23,735 nucleotides of DNA from the NCBI GenBank assembly GCA_021782525.1, contig JAJXUY010000004.1, positions 1 through 23,735 on the forward strand, in the 5' to 3' direction. The stretch is from Acidobacteriota bacterium. GTDB lineage: Bacteria; Acidobacteriota; Thermoanaerobaculia; Thermoanaerobaculales; Thermoanaerobaculaceae. Position numbers and translations under genes: made by a program. Under the pieces are notes generated by a model, which saw only the letters and a program-made list of their open reading frames with translations, was not told the DNA's origin and searched no databases. Each line of letters opens with the position of its first letter. Position 1 is the first letter of the stretch. This document shows positions 1-7,982 of this stretch, one piece after another.

Positions 1-335
1 CGTATGGGTACGCGCTCGGCCTGTTCGTCAAGCCGTCGTGGATGAGCGGGTCGATGGCGGGAATGGCCGGCATGCCACCGCCACCGGCGCTCTCCATGAG
101 CCGCCTAGGCTACGGCTTGGAGATGGCCGGAGCGCTGGGGACCGAGGACCGCTTCGGCTTCGATTGGAACGCCCAGCAGCACTATCTCGGCGCCGTCTTC
201 GCCTATGCCATCTCGTCCCGCTGGTCGCTGCGTGTCGAACCCGCGTTCGGGCTCTCCAACGTCAGCGACCGCTTCATGCTGCGCACGGCGCTGACGTATA
301 TGGTGGGGCCGTTCGGCGCCAAGGCCATGCAATAG
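1..335 (+). CDS. C-terminal part of an outer-membrane beta-barrel-like protein (5' truncated)
   Basis: The reading frame is open from the window edge (first full codon at base 3) to TAG at 333-335, so only the last 110 residues or so are present. The C-terminal half alternates aromatic/hydrophobic and polar residues in short strands (for example HYLGAVFAYAISSRWSLRVE and FMLRTALTYMV), as in outer-membrane barrels or transporter-like barrels. A Met/Gly/Pro-rich loop (MAGMAGMPPPP, about residues 17-30 of the visible part) precedes it. A Met-rich loop could bind copper, but that is speculation. I do not recognise the family. The internal ATG at 42 is probably not the start because the frame continues upstream with similar composition. 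Confidence 0.55.
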   Translation, partial: YGYALGLFVKPSWMSGSMAGMAGMPPPPALSMSRLGYGLEMAGALGTEDRFGFDWNAQQHYLGAVFAYAISSRWSLRVEPAFGLSNVSDRFMLRTALTYMVGPFGAKAMQ

Positions 336-337
336 GC

Positions 338-526
338 TCACTTTTTGCCGCGCGTCGGTTTGAGGTGCACCGCGGCGCCGGGCTCGATCACCCGGAAGGC
401 GAACGACTCCGCCAGGCACGGCTCGACCTTCTCACGAGTATGCGAGACGTAGCCGATGGAAAGATCCGGCCCGAGCGCCAACGCGTAGGGGCCGTTGATG
501 CCGCCTCGTTGCGTCGGATGGTTCAT
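338..526 (-). CDS. Possible small hypothetical protein
   Basis: A 62-codon ORF on the minus strand, ending two bases after the stop of the plus-strand barrel gene (tail to tail) and lying just downstream of the pterin dehydratase stop. The ATG at 526 has no convincing ribosome binding site. The same frame is open further upstream into the dehydratase with a Gly/Ala-rich stretch, so the true start is uncertain. The sequence (PYALALGPDLSIGYVSHTRE and onwards) looks protein-like in composition but I cannot place it in a family. It may be a chance open frame in GC-rich DNA. Confidence 0.3.
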   Translation of the reverse strand: MNHPTQRGGINGPYALALGPDLSIGYVSHTREKVEPCLAESFAFRVIEPGAAVHLKPTRGKK

Positions 527-569
527 GCCGCCCCGGCCGCCCGCGGCGTTCGCCCCTGCGGCGGCCGGC

Positions 570-902
570 TCATGAGGCGCCGGAGTCCAACTGGCTGATC
601 TTGGCCGCCAGGATGAAATCGTTGCGCGAGAGTCCGTGGATCCGGTGGGTGATCAGGACGAGCCGCACCTTGTCGTACGAAATGGTGATCTCCGGGTGGT
701 GATCCTGCGCCTGCGCCAGGCCCGCAACGCGGTTGGCGAAGGCCATCGCTTCGGGAAAGCCGCGAAACGCGAACTCCCGCTGCAACGCCGTTTCGTGCAG
801 CGACCAGCCGGGTATGTCGCTCAACAACTCGGCCGCCTGGGCCGGACCGAGCGGCGGCTGGTCGCGCTGAACCGGCTGACATCGCTCATCTGCCAACGTC
901 AT
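570..902 (-). CDS. phhB: 4a-hydroxytetrahydrobiopterin dehydratase (pterin-4a-carbinolamine dehydratase)
   Basis: A 110-residue protein of the usual family length. It carries the family signature QDHHPEITISYDKVRLVLITH at about residues 66-86, whose histidines form the active site, followed by the conserved GLS-x-NDF-x-LA segment. The enzyme dehydrates 4a-hydroxytetrahydrobiopterin, recycling the cofactor of aromatic amino acid hydroxylases, and acts in the cytoplasm. In some bacteria the family is linked to molybdopterin or general pterin metabolism. The start is supported by a GGGAGG ribosome binding site about 7 bases upstream of the ATG at 902. It is the distal gene of a minus-strand series, 176 bp after the one-TM protein, so co-transcription from P1 is possible but not shown. 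No aromatic hydroxylase gene is visible here. Confidence 0.9.
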   Translation of the reverse strand: MTLADERCQPVQRDQPPLGPAQAAELLSDIPGWSLHETALQREFAFRGFPEAMAFANRVAGLAQAQDHHPEITISYDKVRLVLITHRIHGLSRNDFILAAKISQLDSGAS

Positions 903-1078
903 GGCGTGCCTCCCACCTCACCCCGGTTTCCGGGCCTTGCCAACGTCGCGGCGCCAGACCGGCGCCTGTGCGCGCCCCCTGGGTAGAGCTCCGCCGCAGA
1001 CGCCCTGCCGCGCCGGCGCAACCCAGTTCCGAGGTCAACGTAATCTCCTGCGCCACGGGCGGGCTGATCACGCAGCCT
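903..1078. other. Gene-free stretch
   Basis: This 176 bp gap between the one-TM protein gene and phhB holds no supportable gene, no copy of the repeated promoter element and no clear hairpin terminator. Only the phhB ribosome binding site (RC of about 909-914) stands out. Confidence 0.5.
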
Positions 1079-1630
1079 TCAAACCGCCCGTTTCGGCTCG
1101 CTGACCAGGTCCTCGAACAGCGTCCGGTAGTGGATCATCGCCTGGCGCAACTCTTCGGTGCTGGCCTTCCCGCTGGTCTGGCGAAGGGCAATGGCGTGAG
1201 CATCGCGGTAGTTCTGCATGACCAGGGGATGGTCCACCGAGATGTCGGCCGCGCGCTGTTCGAAGTCGCTGACCGGATAGCCACGAGTCGACATGACATC
1301 ACCGAGGAGTTGGTCGGCTTCCGTGACCGCACCGGCGGGGCCGTCCACGAAGCGCGTCTGGATCCTGCCCCAGGAGTCCTGGAAGCGCGCGCGATCGCCG
1401 GGCGTCAGCGGCTGCACGTGGAAGCTCTCGACCCGCTCCGCACGCTTGTCGAGCCCGGCCTCCGCGTGTCTCCGACCGCCGCCTTCCTTCACGGCGCGGG
1501 CGTACTCACCGTCGCCGAACTTGGTGCGAAGTCCTGCGGTCCGGCGCTTCCGAAGAAGGAGCAACGTCGCGATGCCGACGGCGCCGATGACGACCAACGC
1601 GATGATTCCAACGATGACTGTTGTGCTCAT
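1079..1630 (-). CDS. Single-pass membrane protein of unknown function
   Basis: A 183-residue protein with an N-terminal transmembrane helix right after the start (about residues 4-26, VGIIALVVIGAVGIATLLLL), a basic stop-transfer segment (RKRR) and a soluble C-terminal domain of about 150 residues. The domain holds an Arg/Glu-rich helical region with the stretch VQPLTPGDRARFQDSWGRIQ, then acidic and amphipathic helices. Proteins of this layout occur widely in soil bacteria next to stress genes, but I know no function. The start at ATG 1630 is chosen over an upstream in-frame ATG (1708) because GGAGG lies 6-7 bases before it and the TM helix then sits at the N-terminus. It follows the lipoprotein gene by 47 bp, so it probably belongs to the P1 operon. 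Confidence 0.75.
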   Translation of the reverse strand: MSTTVIVGIIALVVIGAVGIATLLLLRKRRTAGLRTKFGDGEYARAVKEGGGRRHAEAGLDKRAERVESFHVQPLTPGDRARFQDSWGRIQTRFVDGPAGAVTEADQLLGDVMSTRGYPVSDFEQRAADISVDHPLVMQNYRDAHAIALRQTSGKASTEELRQAMIHYRTLFEDLVSEPKRAV

Positions 1631-1677
1631 ACCCTGCCTCCAGTTCTGACGTCTCCATTCGCAGTCGTTGCCCATGC

Positions 1678-2016
1678 TCAACCCCGAGGCGGATGTCTCG
1701 GGTCCCACGGCCGGGGCGGACGTGTCGGGATCGAGGGGATCGGGCGAGTCCGGGGCGCCTCCCGATAGGCGTGCGCCTGCGGCCGCTGCGGACGGCGTTC
1801 GTAGCCGCGCGGCGGTCCCACCTCATACCGCCCCCCCCAGCCACCGTAGTCGTACCCTTCCGGACCGTAGTCGTACCCTTCCGGTTGGTAGATGCCGACA
1901 TACCCGCCTACCCCGCCCCCGTCATATCCCGGGCCGGTCGCAATGCAAGCGCCCAGCCCCGCGACCAGCAGGGCCCCGAGCGCAGGTACCAGCCAACGCT
2001 GAGGTGCGTTGTTCAT
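1678..2016 (-). CDS. Small Tyr/Gly/Pro-rich lipoprotein
   Basis: A 112-residue protein with a lipoprotein signal peptide: a hydrophobic core (VPALGALLVAGLGAC) ending in a lipobox-like LGAC with Cys at residue 24. The mature part is low complexity: a Gly/Tyr-rich segment with two seven-residue repeats (GYDYGPE type) and an Arg/Pro-rich tail (about residues 65-112). No enzymatic domain is visible, and an envelope or surface role is only an inference. The start codon overlaps the VOC gene's stop (ATGA, 2013-2016) and has AAGGAG upstream, so the two genes are translationally coupled. An in-frame ATG at 2049 lies inside the VOC gene and is rejected. Confidence 0.7.
   Translation of the reverse strand: MNNAPQRWLVPALGALLVAGLGACIATGPGYDGGGVGGYVGIYQPEGYDYGPEGYDYGGWGGRYEVGPPRGYERRPQRPQAHAYREAPRTRPIPSIPTRPPRPWDPRHPPRG
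1843..1884. repeat. Two tandem 21-bp units inside the lipoprotein gene
   Basis: Units 1843-1863 and 1864-1884 are identical in sequence (accgtagtcgtac then ccttccgg on the plus strand). Each unit is exactly seven codons, and on the minus strand the pair encodes the repeated Tyr-Asp-Tyr-Gly-containing heptapeptide. The in-frame perfect duplication suggests recent slippage expansion. Confidence 0.85.
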
Positions 2017-2936
2017 TTCGGCTCCTTCTGGCTGTCCGTTTCCGGCCACTCCATCAATCCAAAGGCCGCTCCCGTCGGGTCGGCGACGACCGCCATCATG
2101 TCGCCGTGTCCGTCGACGCGCGGCGCGACCAGCACGCGACCGCCCAGCGTGACCGCCTTGGCCGCCACGGCCTTGACGTCCACGACACGCACGAAGTTCA
2201 GCCAGCGGGGATGCGGGTGCGGCGAGCCGCCGGGCAACGCGTTCACGCTCGCGCGGGCGTACCCGTCGCTCGAGAGGATCACGTGCTCCAACCCGTCGTC
2301 ACTCGCGAGGTCGAAGGCGTCGTACCCGAAGAGCGCCTGGTAGAACGCTGCATCCCTGTCCGGATGGGGGGTGAGAAGCGCGCTCCAGATCCAGTCCCCG
2401 GGCAACGCCAGGACGTCCGACGGGTCGCCGCTGGTGGACGCGAGGACGGCGAAGAACGCCCCTTCGGGATCGGCGAAGATCGCCTGGCGGCCGCGTTGCG
2501 GGTATGTCTTCGGTTCGAACACGACCTTGCCCCCGTGCGCCAGCGCAGTCTGTTTCGCGGCATCGACATCGCGAACCGCGATGAACGTCAGCCAGGCCGG
2601 ATGGCGGCGTTGACCGGGCCGCGCGGCCCCCTGGAACAGGCCACCGACAGGTTGGCCATCGAGGTCCGCCACAGCGTAGTCTGTCTTGCCGACATGGATG
2701 TCGCGGAACGTCCAGCCGAAGAGGCCGCCATAGAACGCCTTCGCACCGGCGAGGTCCGGGGTCATCAGATCGACCCATATCACCTTGCCGACGTGGTGTT
2801 CGGCGCTCGGAGGTTCGACCAGCGGAGGTAGCTCAAACGGTGCCGCGGCGGCCGTGGCCACGCCGGCGGCGCCCAGGACCAGGGCACACAGGCCGTTGAG
2901 CAGAACGTGTCGAGCATGATGGCAACAAGTCGTCAT
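2013..2936 (-). CDS. Exported two-domain VOC (glyoxalase/bleomycin-resistance fold) protein
   Basis: A 307-residue protein with a signal peptide (NGLCALVLGAAGVATAAAA, cleavage probably before PFELPP) and two vicinal-oxygen-chelate domains. Domain 1, at about residues 48-160, has WVDLMTPDLAGAKAFYGGLFGW; domain 2, at about 170-300, has WSALLTPHPDRDAAFYQALFGY. Each ends with the typical DPEGAFFAVL or DPTGAAFGLMEW strand. This matches VOC proteins resembling the CFP-30B/PhnB type, whose substrate is usually unknown. Export is unusual for a VOC protein. The start at ATG 2936 is preferred because it begins the signal peptide and has GGTGGAG upstream. An in-frame ATG at 3044, with AAGGACGG before it, sits in the P1 leader and would add 36 non-signal residues. 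It is the first gene of the operon transcribed from P1. Confidence 0.85.
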   Translation of the reverse strand: MTTCCHHARHVLLNGLCALVLGAAGVATAAAAPFELPPLVEPPSAEHHVGKVIWVDLMTPDLAGAKAFYGGLFGWTFRDIHVGKTDYAVADLDGQPVGGLFQGAARPGQRRHPAWLTFIAVRDVDAAKQTALAHGGKVVFEPKTYPQRGRQAIFADPEGAFFAVLASTSGDPSDVLALPGDWIWSALLTPHPDRDAAFYQALFGYDAFDLASDDGLEHVILSSDGYARASVNALPGGSPHPHPRWLNFVRVVDVKAVAAKAVTLGGRVLVAPRVDGHGDMMAVVADPTGAAFGLMEWPETDSQKEPK

Positions 2937-3098
2937 TTTCGTGTCTCCACCGCGTCCTTCGGTTGTGTCCGCCGGCACCATCCCGACGTCCCCATCGGTG
3001 GCCCCGATCGTGAACCCGTCGAGATGCCTCATGCTCCGGAGCATCGCACCGTCCTTCCCGCCGCCCTCACAGTCCGCGCTCTTGTCGCATCGCCTACG

Positions 3099-3176
3099 AA
3101 TCTAGGCCTTCGGCGTTGAGGGAGAAAGCGTACTTAGTACCGGGCCGCAACCTTGGAACTCAGGTAGAAACTACGC
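3099..3176 (-). promoter_or_regulatory. Repeated tripartite promoter, copy P1 (upstream of the VOC operon)
   Basis: Read on the minus strand: upstream palindrome GCGTAGTTTCTACCT (3176-3162), second element CGGTACTAAGTACGCTTTC starting exactly 34 bp later at 3142, and a -10-like CTAGATT starting 37 bp after that at 3105. It matches the other five copies in order and spacing but is the most divergent in the second element (cGGTAc instead of GGGTAG). With P5 it shares CTACCTGAGTT after the palindrome (subtype B). A leader with AAGGACGGTGCG before an ATG at 3044 resembles the P4 leader. The predicted transcription start lies near 3090-3092. Confidence 0.75.
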
Positions 3177-3198
3177 CGGCGGCGTCCGGGGCCTCTCG

Positions 3199-3227
3199 CG
3201 TCCCGACGAGCGCCGGCGATCGGGACG
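3199..3227. repeat. 8-bp inverted repeat in the middle of the divergent promoter region
   Basis: CGTCCCGA (3199-3206) and TCGGGACG (3220-3227) are a perfect inverted repeat separated by 13 bases. It sits almost midway between the upstream palindromes of P1 and P2. It could be an operator for an additional regulator or a chance GC-rich repeat; no other copy was noticed in the window. Confidence 0.4.
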
Positions 3228-3237
3228 GCCGGCGAAG

Positions 3238-3315
3238 GGGTAGTTTCTACTCACGTCCCGGACCCCTGTCTGAGTAGTAAGGACGCTTTCCGCCGGAGAG
3301 CGCGCGGGCTAGGTT
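3238..3315 (+). promoter_or_regulatory. Repeated tripartite promoter, copy P2 (upstream of the pentose phosphate operon)
   Basis: Palindrome GGGTAGTTTCTACTC (3238-3252), second element GAGTAGTAAGGACGCTTTC starting 34 bp later at 3272, -10-like CTAGGTT starting 37 bp after that at 3309. Subtype A (CTACtCACG). The similarity to P4 continues downstream of the -10 through a leader with AGAGAGGACAGGACCTC and on to an ATG at 3346, 37 bases after the C of CTAG, the same distance as in P4. It faces away from P1, with 61 bp between the two palindromes. Confidence 0.85.
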
Positions 3316-3345
3316 GGGTGGCGCTTGCAGAGAGGACAGGACCTC

Positions 3346-3594
3346 ATGAACCGGGCCATCGTCGTGGCGACGAACGCTCCCGTCTGTGGTGGACGGCCGG
3401 CGCGTGGCGGCGCGCCGCCCGCGTTTCGAGAATCAACTCGGCTTCGAGACGGTTACGCGAGTCGAGGGGCTCGGATCCGGCGACGGCGGCCGGCGGCTCC
3501 GCGAGGAGGACAGCCGATTCGGCGGAGGCCACCGTCCCGGACGTCGGCGCCGCGCCGGATGGGGTTGCCGGCCTTGTCGAGAAGGGAGCGCGGC
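3346..3594 (+). other. Cassette leader ORF in frame with gnd
   Basis: The ATG at 3346 follows P2 at the same distance as the BON gene's ATG follows P4, and the first codons are alike (MNRAIVVA here, MKRGMVVA in the BON lipoprotein). After about ten codons the similarity ends and the frame becomes Arg/Pro/Gly-rich ([18 protein letters not shown]) with no recognisable domain. There is no stop before gnd, so translation from here would give a 6-phosphogluconate dehydrogenase with an 83-residue basic N-terminal extension. It is more likely a remnant of a replaced gene, because gnd has its own good ribosome binding site. Confidence 0.5.
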
Positions 3595-4623
3595 ATGGAA
3601 CTGGGCATGATCGGATTGGGCCGGATGGGAACCAACATGGTGCGGCGCCTCATGAAGGCCGGGCACCGGTGCGTCGTGTTCGACCTCCATCAGGAGGCCG
3701 TGGGGGCACTCGCCGACGAGGGGGCGGTCGGGGCGTCGTCGCTGGAAGAGCTCGCCCACAAGCTCGCGAAGCCGCGCGCCGTCTGGATGATGGTGCCGGC
3801 GGGAGCGGTCGACGAAACGCTGCACGCCCTCGTCCCGTTCCTGGAGCCCGACGACGTCGTCATCGACGGCGGAAACTCGTACTACCACGACGACATCCGC
3901 CGTGGCGCGGAGCTCAAGCGGAACTCCATCCACTATCTGGACGTCGGGACCAGCGGCGGCGTCTGGGGGGCGGCGCGGGGCTACTGCCTGATGATCGGCG
4001 GCGAGGCCGCCGTCGTCCGGCGCCTCGACCCCATCTTCGCCGCCCTCGCCCCGGGCGTCGAGGCGGCGCCGCGCACGCCGGGCCGGGAGAAGGCCGGCGG
4101 CACCGCGGAGCACGGCTACCTGCACTGCGGGCCGAGCGGCGCGGGCCACTTCGTCAAGATGGTCCACAACGGGATCGAGTACGGCCTCATGGCCGCCTAC
4201 GCCGAGGGGTTGAACATCCTCCGCCACGCCAACGCCGGCCAACAGCGGCGCGCCGTCGATGCCGAGACCACGCCGCTGCGCCACCCCGAGCTCTACCCGT
4301 ACGACCTCGAGCTGGCCGACATCGCCGAGCTCTGGCGCCGCGGCAGCGTCATCGCCTCCTGGCTCCTGGACCTCACCGCCCTCGCGCTCCTCGAGAGTCC
4401 CGACCTGGCCAGGTTCGCCGGCCGGGTGTCGGACTCGGGCGAGGGGCGGTGGACGATCATGGCGGCGGTCGACGAAGCGGTCCCGGCCCCCGTCCTCTCG
4501 GCCGCTCTGTACGAGCGCTTCGCCTCGCGCGGCCAGGCGGATTTCGCCGATCGGGTGTTGTCGGCGCTGCGCTACGAGTTCGGCGGCCACGAGGAAAAGG
4601 CCGCCCCGGCGGGAGGCGCCTGA
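3595..4623 (+). CDS. gnd: 6-phosphogluconate dehydrogenase, decarboxylating (short GndA/YqeC-like type)
   Basis: A 342-residue protein that oxidatively decarboxylates 6-phosphogluconate to ribulose-5-phosphate with reduction of NAD(P)+. The Rossmann motif [12 protein letters not shown] is at residues 4-15, [11 protein letters not shown] near residue 92, and the substrate/catalytic segment [20 protein letters not shown] near residue 180, containing the catalytic Lys and the following HNGIEY. At about 340 residues it belongs to the short form (usual range about 300-340) rather than the 470-residue E. coli type. GGGAG lies 7-10 bases before ATG 3595, and the Rossmann fold begins at once, so this start is preferred over the in-frame upstream ATG at 3346. 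First enzyme gene of the P2 operon; its TGA overlaps the zwf ATG (TGATG). Confidence 0.93.
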   Translation: MELGMIGLGRMGTNMVRRLMKAGHRCVVFDLHQEAVGALADEGAVGASSLEELAHKLAKPRAVWMMVPAGAVDETLHALVPFLEPDDVVIDGGNSYYHDDIRRGAELKRNSIHYLDVGTSGGVWGAARGYCLMIGGEAAVVRRLDPIFAALAPGVEAAPRTPGREKAGGTAEHGYLHCGPSGAGHFVKMVHNGIEYGLMAAYAEGLNILRHANAGQQRRAVDAETTPLRHPELYPYDLELADIAELWRRGSVIASWLLDLTALALLESPDLARFAGRVSDSGEGRWTIMAAVDEAVPAPVLSAALYERFASRGQADFADRVLSALRYEFGGHEEKAAPAGGA

Positions 4624-6029
4624 TGGCCGCTCCCCGTTCGGACGCTCTGGTGCTCTTCGGTGTGACCGGCGATCTGGCCCACAAGATGATCTTCCCGGCG
4701 CTCTACGCGATGGCGAAGAGGGGCGCTCTGAGCGTCCCCATCGTCGGCGTCGCCTTCCCGCAGTGGAGCCTCCCGCGCCTGCGCAGCCACGTGACGGACA
4801 GCCTCGAGCGGTCGGGCGGGATCGACGACCGGCCCGCCCTCCGCCATCTTCTCTCTCTGCTCAGCTACGTGGGCGGCGACTACAACGACCGGGGCACGTT
4901 CACCGCGATCAGGACGGCGCTGGGCGGTGCCCGGCGGCCGGCGCACTACCTCGCCATCCCGCCCGCGCTCTTCGAGACCGTGATCGAAGGGCTGGGCGCC
5001 GCGGAGCTGGCGGATCATGCGCGGGTCATCGTCGAGAAGCCGTTCGGGCGCGACCTGGCCTCGGCGCGGGAGCTCAACCGCGTCGCGCACTCGGTGTTTC
5101 CGGAAGGCTCGATCTTCCGCATCGATCACTTCCTCGGCAAGGAAGCGATCATGAACATCCTCTACTTCCGCTTCGCCAACTCGTTCCTGGAGCCGGTCTG
5201 GAACCGCAACACGGTGGCCAGCGTCCAGATCACGCTGGCCGAGTCGTTCGGCGTCGAGAAGCGCGGCGCGTTCTACGAAACCGCCGGCTGCCTGCGCGAC
5301 GTGATCCAGAACCACCTCTTCCAAATCGTCGCGCTGCTCGCCATGGAGCCGCCGGCCTACCGGGGCTACGGTGCCGTGCACGCCGAGAAGGCCAAGGTCT
5401 TTCAGGCGATGCGCCCGCTCGAGCCCGAGGACGTCGTGCGCGGCCAGTACGCGGGCTATCGCAAGGAACCGGGCGTGGCGAAGGACTCGGACGTCGAGAC
5501 GTTCTGCGCCCTGCGCCTGTTCATCGACTCGTGGCGCTGGCAGGGGGTGCCGTGGTACCTGCGTTCCGGCAAGTGCCTGGCCGAGACCGCGGCCGAGGTC
5601 CTGGTGGAGCTGAAGCCGCCCCCGCAGAGGCTCTTCGCCGACTCGGCGACGGCGAACGGCAGGGGCAACTACCTGCGCTTCAGGCTCTCTCCGAGCTCGG
5701 CCGTCGCCCTCGCCGCTCGTGTCAAGCGGGCGGGGAAGGAGTTCGTCGGCGACCAGCGGGAGCTGTACCTGGCGGAAGAGCAACCGGGAGAGGAGGCGCC
5801 CTACGAGAGGCTGCTGGCCGACGCGATGGCCGGCGACGGGGCGCTGTTCACCCGCGAGGACGCGGTCGAGGCCGCCTGGGCGGTGGTGGACCCGGTCCTC
5901 AAGACCCACGACCGCAGCCTCCCGTACCGGCGCGGCGGCTGGGGGCCGCGCGCGGCGAACGCTCTGATCGCAGCCGACGGCGGCTGGCACAACCCCAAGG
6001 CCGGAACTGCGCCAGGAGGCGAACGATGA
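4623..6029 (+). CDS. zwf: Glucose-6-phosphate 1-dehydrogenase
   Basis: A 468-residue protein that oxidises glucose-6-phosphate to 6-phosphogluconolactone, giving NADPH; the entry step of the oxidative pentose phosphate pathway. Visible are the coenzyme motif [11 protein letters not shown] (residues about 11-21), [11 protein letters not shown] with the conserved Lys, and the active-site signature [20 protein letters not shown] around residue 165 with the catalytic His. The usual AGALRDMVQNH segment reads [11 protein letters not shown]. The C-terminal WGP...AADGGWH motif is intact. Length is slightly below the common 480-510 residues. The start overlaps the gnd stop and the end overlaps the tal start (ATGA), so all three are translationally coupled. 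Confidence 0.95.
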   Translation: MAAPRSDALVLFGVTGDLAHKMIFPALYAMAKRGALSVPIVGVAFPQWSLPRLRSHVTDSLERSGGIDDRPALRHLLSLLSYVGGDYNDRGTFTAIRTALGGARRPAHYLAIPPALFETVIEGLGAAELADHARVIVEKPFGRDLASARELNRVAHSVFPEGSIFRIDHFLGKEAIMNILYFRFANSFLEPVWNRNTVASVQITLAESFGVEKRGAFYETAGCLRDVIQNHLFQIVALLAMEPPAYRGYGAVHAEKAKVFQAMRPLEPEDVVRGQYAGYRKEPGVAKDSDVETFCALRLFIDSWRWQGVPWYLRSGKCLAETAAEVLVELKPPPQRLFADSATANGRGNYLRFRLSPSSAVALAARVKRAGKEFVGDQRELYLAEEQPGEEAPYERLLADAMAGDGALFTREDAVEAAWAVVDPVLKTHDRSLPYRRGGWGPRAANALIAADGGWHNPKAGTAPGGER

Positions 6030-7111
6030 AAGCGACCCAACGACTCCACGACCTGGGCCAGAGCCTCTGGCTCGACAACATCACCCGCGGTCTGCTGACC
6101 GGCGGCACGCTGCACCGCTACATCCAGGAGTTCGCGGTCACGGGGCTCACCTCCAACCCCACGATCTTCGACCACGCGATCAAGAACAGCCCCGGCTACG
6201 ACGACGCCATCCGCCGGAAGGCGGACGAGGGCCGGTCGGGCGAGGCGCTGTTCTTCGAGCTGGCGCTGGAAGACCTCAGGCAGGCCGCCGATCTGCTCAG
6301 GCCGATTCACGACACGACGAACGGCGTCGACGGCTGGGTGTCGCTGGAGGTCTCACCGCTGCTGGCGGCCGACACGGCCGCCACCATCGCCGCGGCAACA
6401 AGACTCCACCTCCAGGCGGAAAGGCCGAACCTCTTCATCAAGATCCCGGGCACCAAGGAAGGCCTCCCGGCGATCGAGGAGGCGATCTTCGCGGGCGTGC
6501 CAGTCAACGTGACGCTCCTGTTCTCCCGCGAGCACTACCTCGCGGCCGCCGCGGCGTACGCCCGGGGCATCGAGCGCCGCGTGGCCGCCGGCCTGAAGCC
6601 CGATGTCTTCTCCGTCGCTTCGCTGTTCATCAGCCGCTGGGACGTCGCGGTGACGGGAAGGACACCCGCTGGGCTCCGCGACCGGCTCGGCATCGCGATC
6701 GCCAAGCGGACGTACAGGGCGTACCGGGAAACGCTCGCCTCGCCGCGTTGGCAGCGCCTGATGAACGCGGGCGCCCGGCCCCAGCGTCTCCTGTGGGCCA
6801 GCACCGGGACCAAGGAACCGGACGCGTCGGACGTGCTCTACGTCAAGGCGCTGGCCGCCCCGTTCACGATCAACACGATGCCGGAGGCGACGCTGAGGGC
6901 GTTGGCGGACCACGGTGAGATCGAGGACGTCCTGCCGGCCGACGGCGGCGACTGCGAGGAGGTGATCGCCAGGTTCGCCAACGCCGGCATCGATGTCGCC
7001 GCCCTCGCCGACCAGCTTCAAGTCGAGGGCGCGGCCTCGTTCGTCAACTCCTGGAACGAGCTGATGCAGTGCATCGCGTCCAAGACCGAGGCACTCACAA
7101 AGGCCGGTTGA
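6026..7111 (+). CDS. tal: Transaldolase (long, actinobacterial/cyanobacterial-like type)
   Basis: A 361-residue protein that transfers a dihydroxyacetone unit between sedoheptulose-7-phosphate and glyceraldehyde-3-phosphate in the non-oxidative pentose phosphate pathway. Motifs: LWLDNITR near the N-terminus, [14 protein letters not shown] at about residues 40-53, [13 protein letters not shown] at about 106-118, and [12 protein letters not shown] near residue 140 with the Schiff-base lysine, then PVNVTLLFS. The length fits the 360-380-residue subfamily also found fused to glucose-6-phosphate isomerase in some bacteria; here pgi is separate, at the end of the same operon. Ribosome binding site AGGAGG lies just before the start, inside zwf. 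Confidence 0.94.
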   Translation: MKATQRLHDLGQSLWLDNITRGLLTGGTLHRYIQEFAVTGLTSNPTIFDHAIKNSPGYDDAIRRKADEGRSGEALFFELALEDLRQAADLLRPIHDTTNGVDGWVSLEVSPLLAADTAATIAAATRLHLQAERPNLFIKIPGTKEGLPAIEEAIFAGVPVNVTLLFSREHYLAAAAAYARGIERRVAAGLKPDVFSVASLFISRWDVAVTGRTPAGLRDRLGIAIAKRTYRAYRETLASPRWQRLMNAGARPQRLLWASTGTKEPDASDVLYVKALAAPFTINTMPEATLRALADHGEIEDVLPADGGDCEEVIARFANAGIDVAALADQLQVEGAASFVNSWNELMQCIASKTEALTKAG

Positions 7112-7175
7112 TGGAGGAACCGATGGCGGCTGGACCGAGCCTTGGCGCTGCGCCCGTGTCGAAGGGGAAACAACG

Positions 7176-7928
7176 ATGACTCCGGCAGTGACGATCTGCA
7201 GGGACGGTGACGACCTGGCGGCGCGCGCGGCCGATCTCGTCGTCCGGACGGCTGAGGCCGCGGTCCGGGCGCGTGGGCGCGCCATGCTGGCGTTGGCGGG
7301 CGGGTCGACCCCGAAGGCGACCTACGGCCTGCTGGCGCAGCCGGCCCGCCGCGAGCGGATCGACTGGGCGCGCACGTACCTGTTCTTCGGAGACGAGAGG
7401 TTCGTGCCGCCGGGTGACCCGTCGAGCAACCTCGTCATGGTGGAGCAGGCCCTCCTGGCGCCGGCCGCCGTGCCCGCCGGGCACGCGTTCGCCGTGCCGA
7501 CGCGGCTGGCAACGGCCGCCGCCACCGCCGCGGCGTACGCCGCACTGCTCGCCGCGGCGTTCGGGATCGGCGAGGCCGACGGCCCGCCGCGCTTCGATCT
7601 GGTCCTGCTCGGTCTCGGCGAGGACGGCCACACGGCCTCGCTCTTCCCCGGTGCCGCGGCCCTCTCGGTCACCGATCGCTGGGTGGTGGCCAGCCCGCCG
7701 GGGACCCTCCCGCCGCCGGTGGAGCGCGTCACGCTGACCTTCCCGGTGTTGAACGCGGCGCGCGCGGTCCTCTTCCTCGTCTCCGGCGCGAGCAAGGCGG
7801 CCGCGTTGCGCGACGTGCTGGAGGGGCGGCCCACTCGGGAGCAGCGGCCGGCGGCCGGGGTCCGTCCCGCGGACGGGACCCTCACCTGGCTCGTCGACGA
7901 GGCGGCGGCCGGCCGGTTGACACGTTGA
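7176..7928 (+). CDS. pgl: 6-phosphogluconolactonase (DevB/SOL type)
   Basis: A 250-residue protein that hydrolyses 6-phosphogluconolactone to 6-phosphogluconate, linking the Zwf and Gnd reactions. Diagnostic motifs are LALAGGSTPKATY (residues about 39-51), YLFFGDERFVPPGDPSSN (about 68-85, phosphate and substrate binding) and LLGLGEDGHTASLFPG (about 144-159, with the catalytic histidine). The length is typical. It starts 64 bp after tal with GAAGGGG upstream and is followed after 54 bp by the HAD phosphatase. With gnd and zwf it completes the oxidative branch in one operon. Confidence 0.94.
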   Translation: MTPAVTICRDGDDLAARAADLVVRTAEAAVRARGRAMLALAGGSTPKATYGLLAQPARRERIDWARTYLFFGDERFVPPGDPSSNLVMVEQALLAPAAVPAGHAFAVPTRLATAAATAAAYAALLAAAFGIGEADGPPRFDLVLLGLGEDGHTASLFPGAAALSVTDRWVVASPPGTLPPPVERVTLTFPVLNAARAVLFLVSGASKAAALRDVLEGRPTREQRPAAGVRPADGTLTWLVDEAAAGRLTR

Positions 7929-7982
7929 GGCCCGACGCCGATCGGCGTCGGAGAGATGGGGATGCGAGGGAGGCAGGAGTCG

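Noticed and set aside
1843..1884. Repeated GTAGTCGTACCC as regulatory direct repeats related to the promoter
   Set aside because: The units are exactly seven codons and lie inside the lipoprotein coding region; they encode the Tyr/Asp/Gly heptapeptide repeat and lack the palindrome.
3238..3280. GGGTAG in the second promoter element as a sigmaB-type -10 (GGGTAT) with GTTT as -35
   Set aside because: The spacer between GTTTCT and the second GGGTAG is 23 bp, against about 12-16 bp for sigmaB-type promoters, and the invariant CTAGGTT downstream would be unexplained.
3433..5990. Long minus-strand open frames opposite gnd and zwf
   Set aside because: They mirror the codon pattern of the plus-strand enzymes, are Arg/Val/Glu-rich without domains and have no ribosome binding sites: shadow frames of GC-rich coding DNA.
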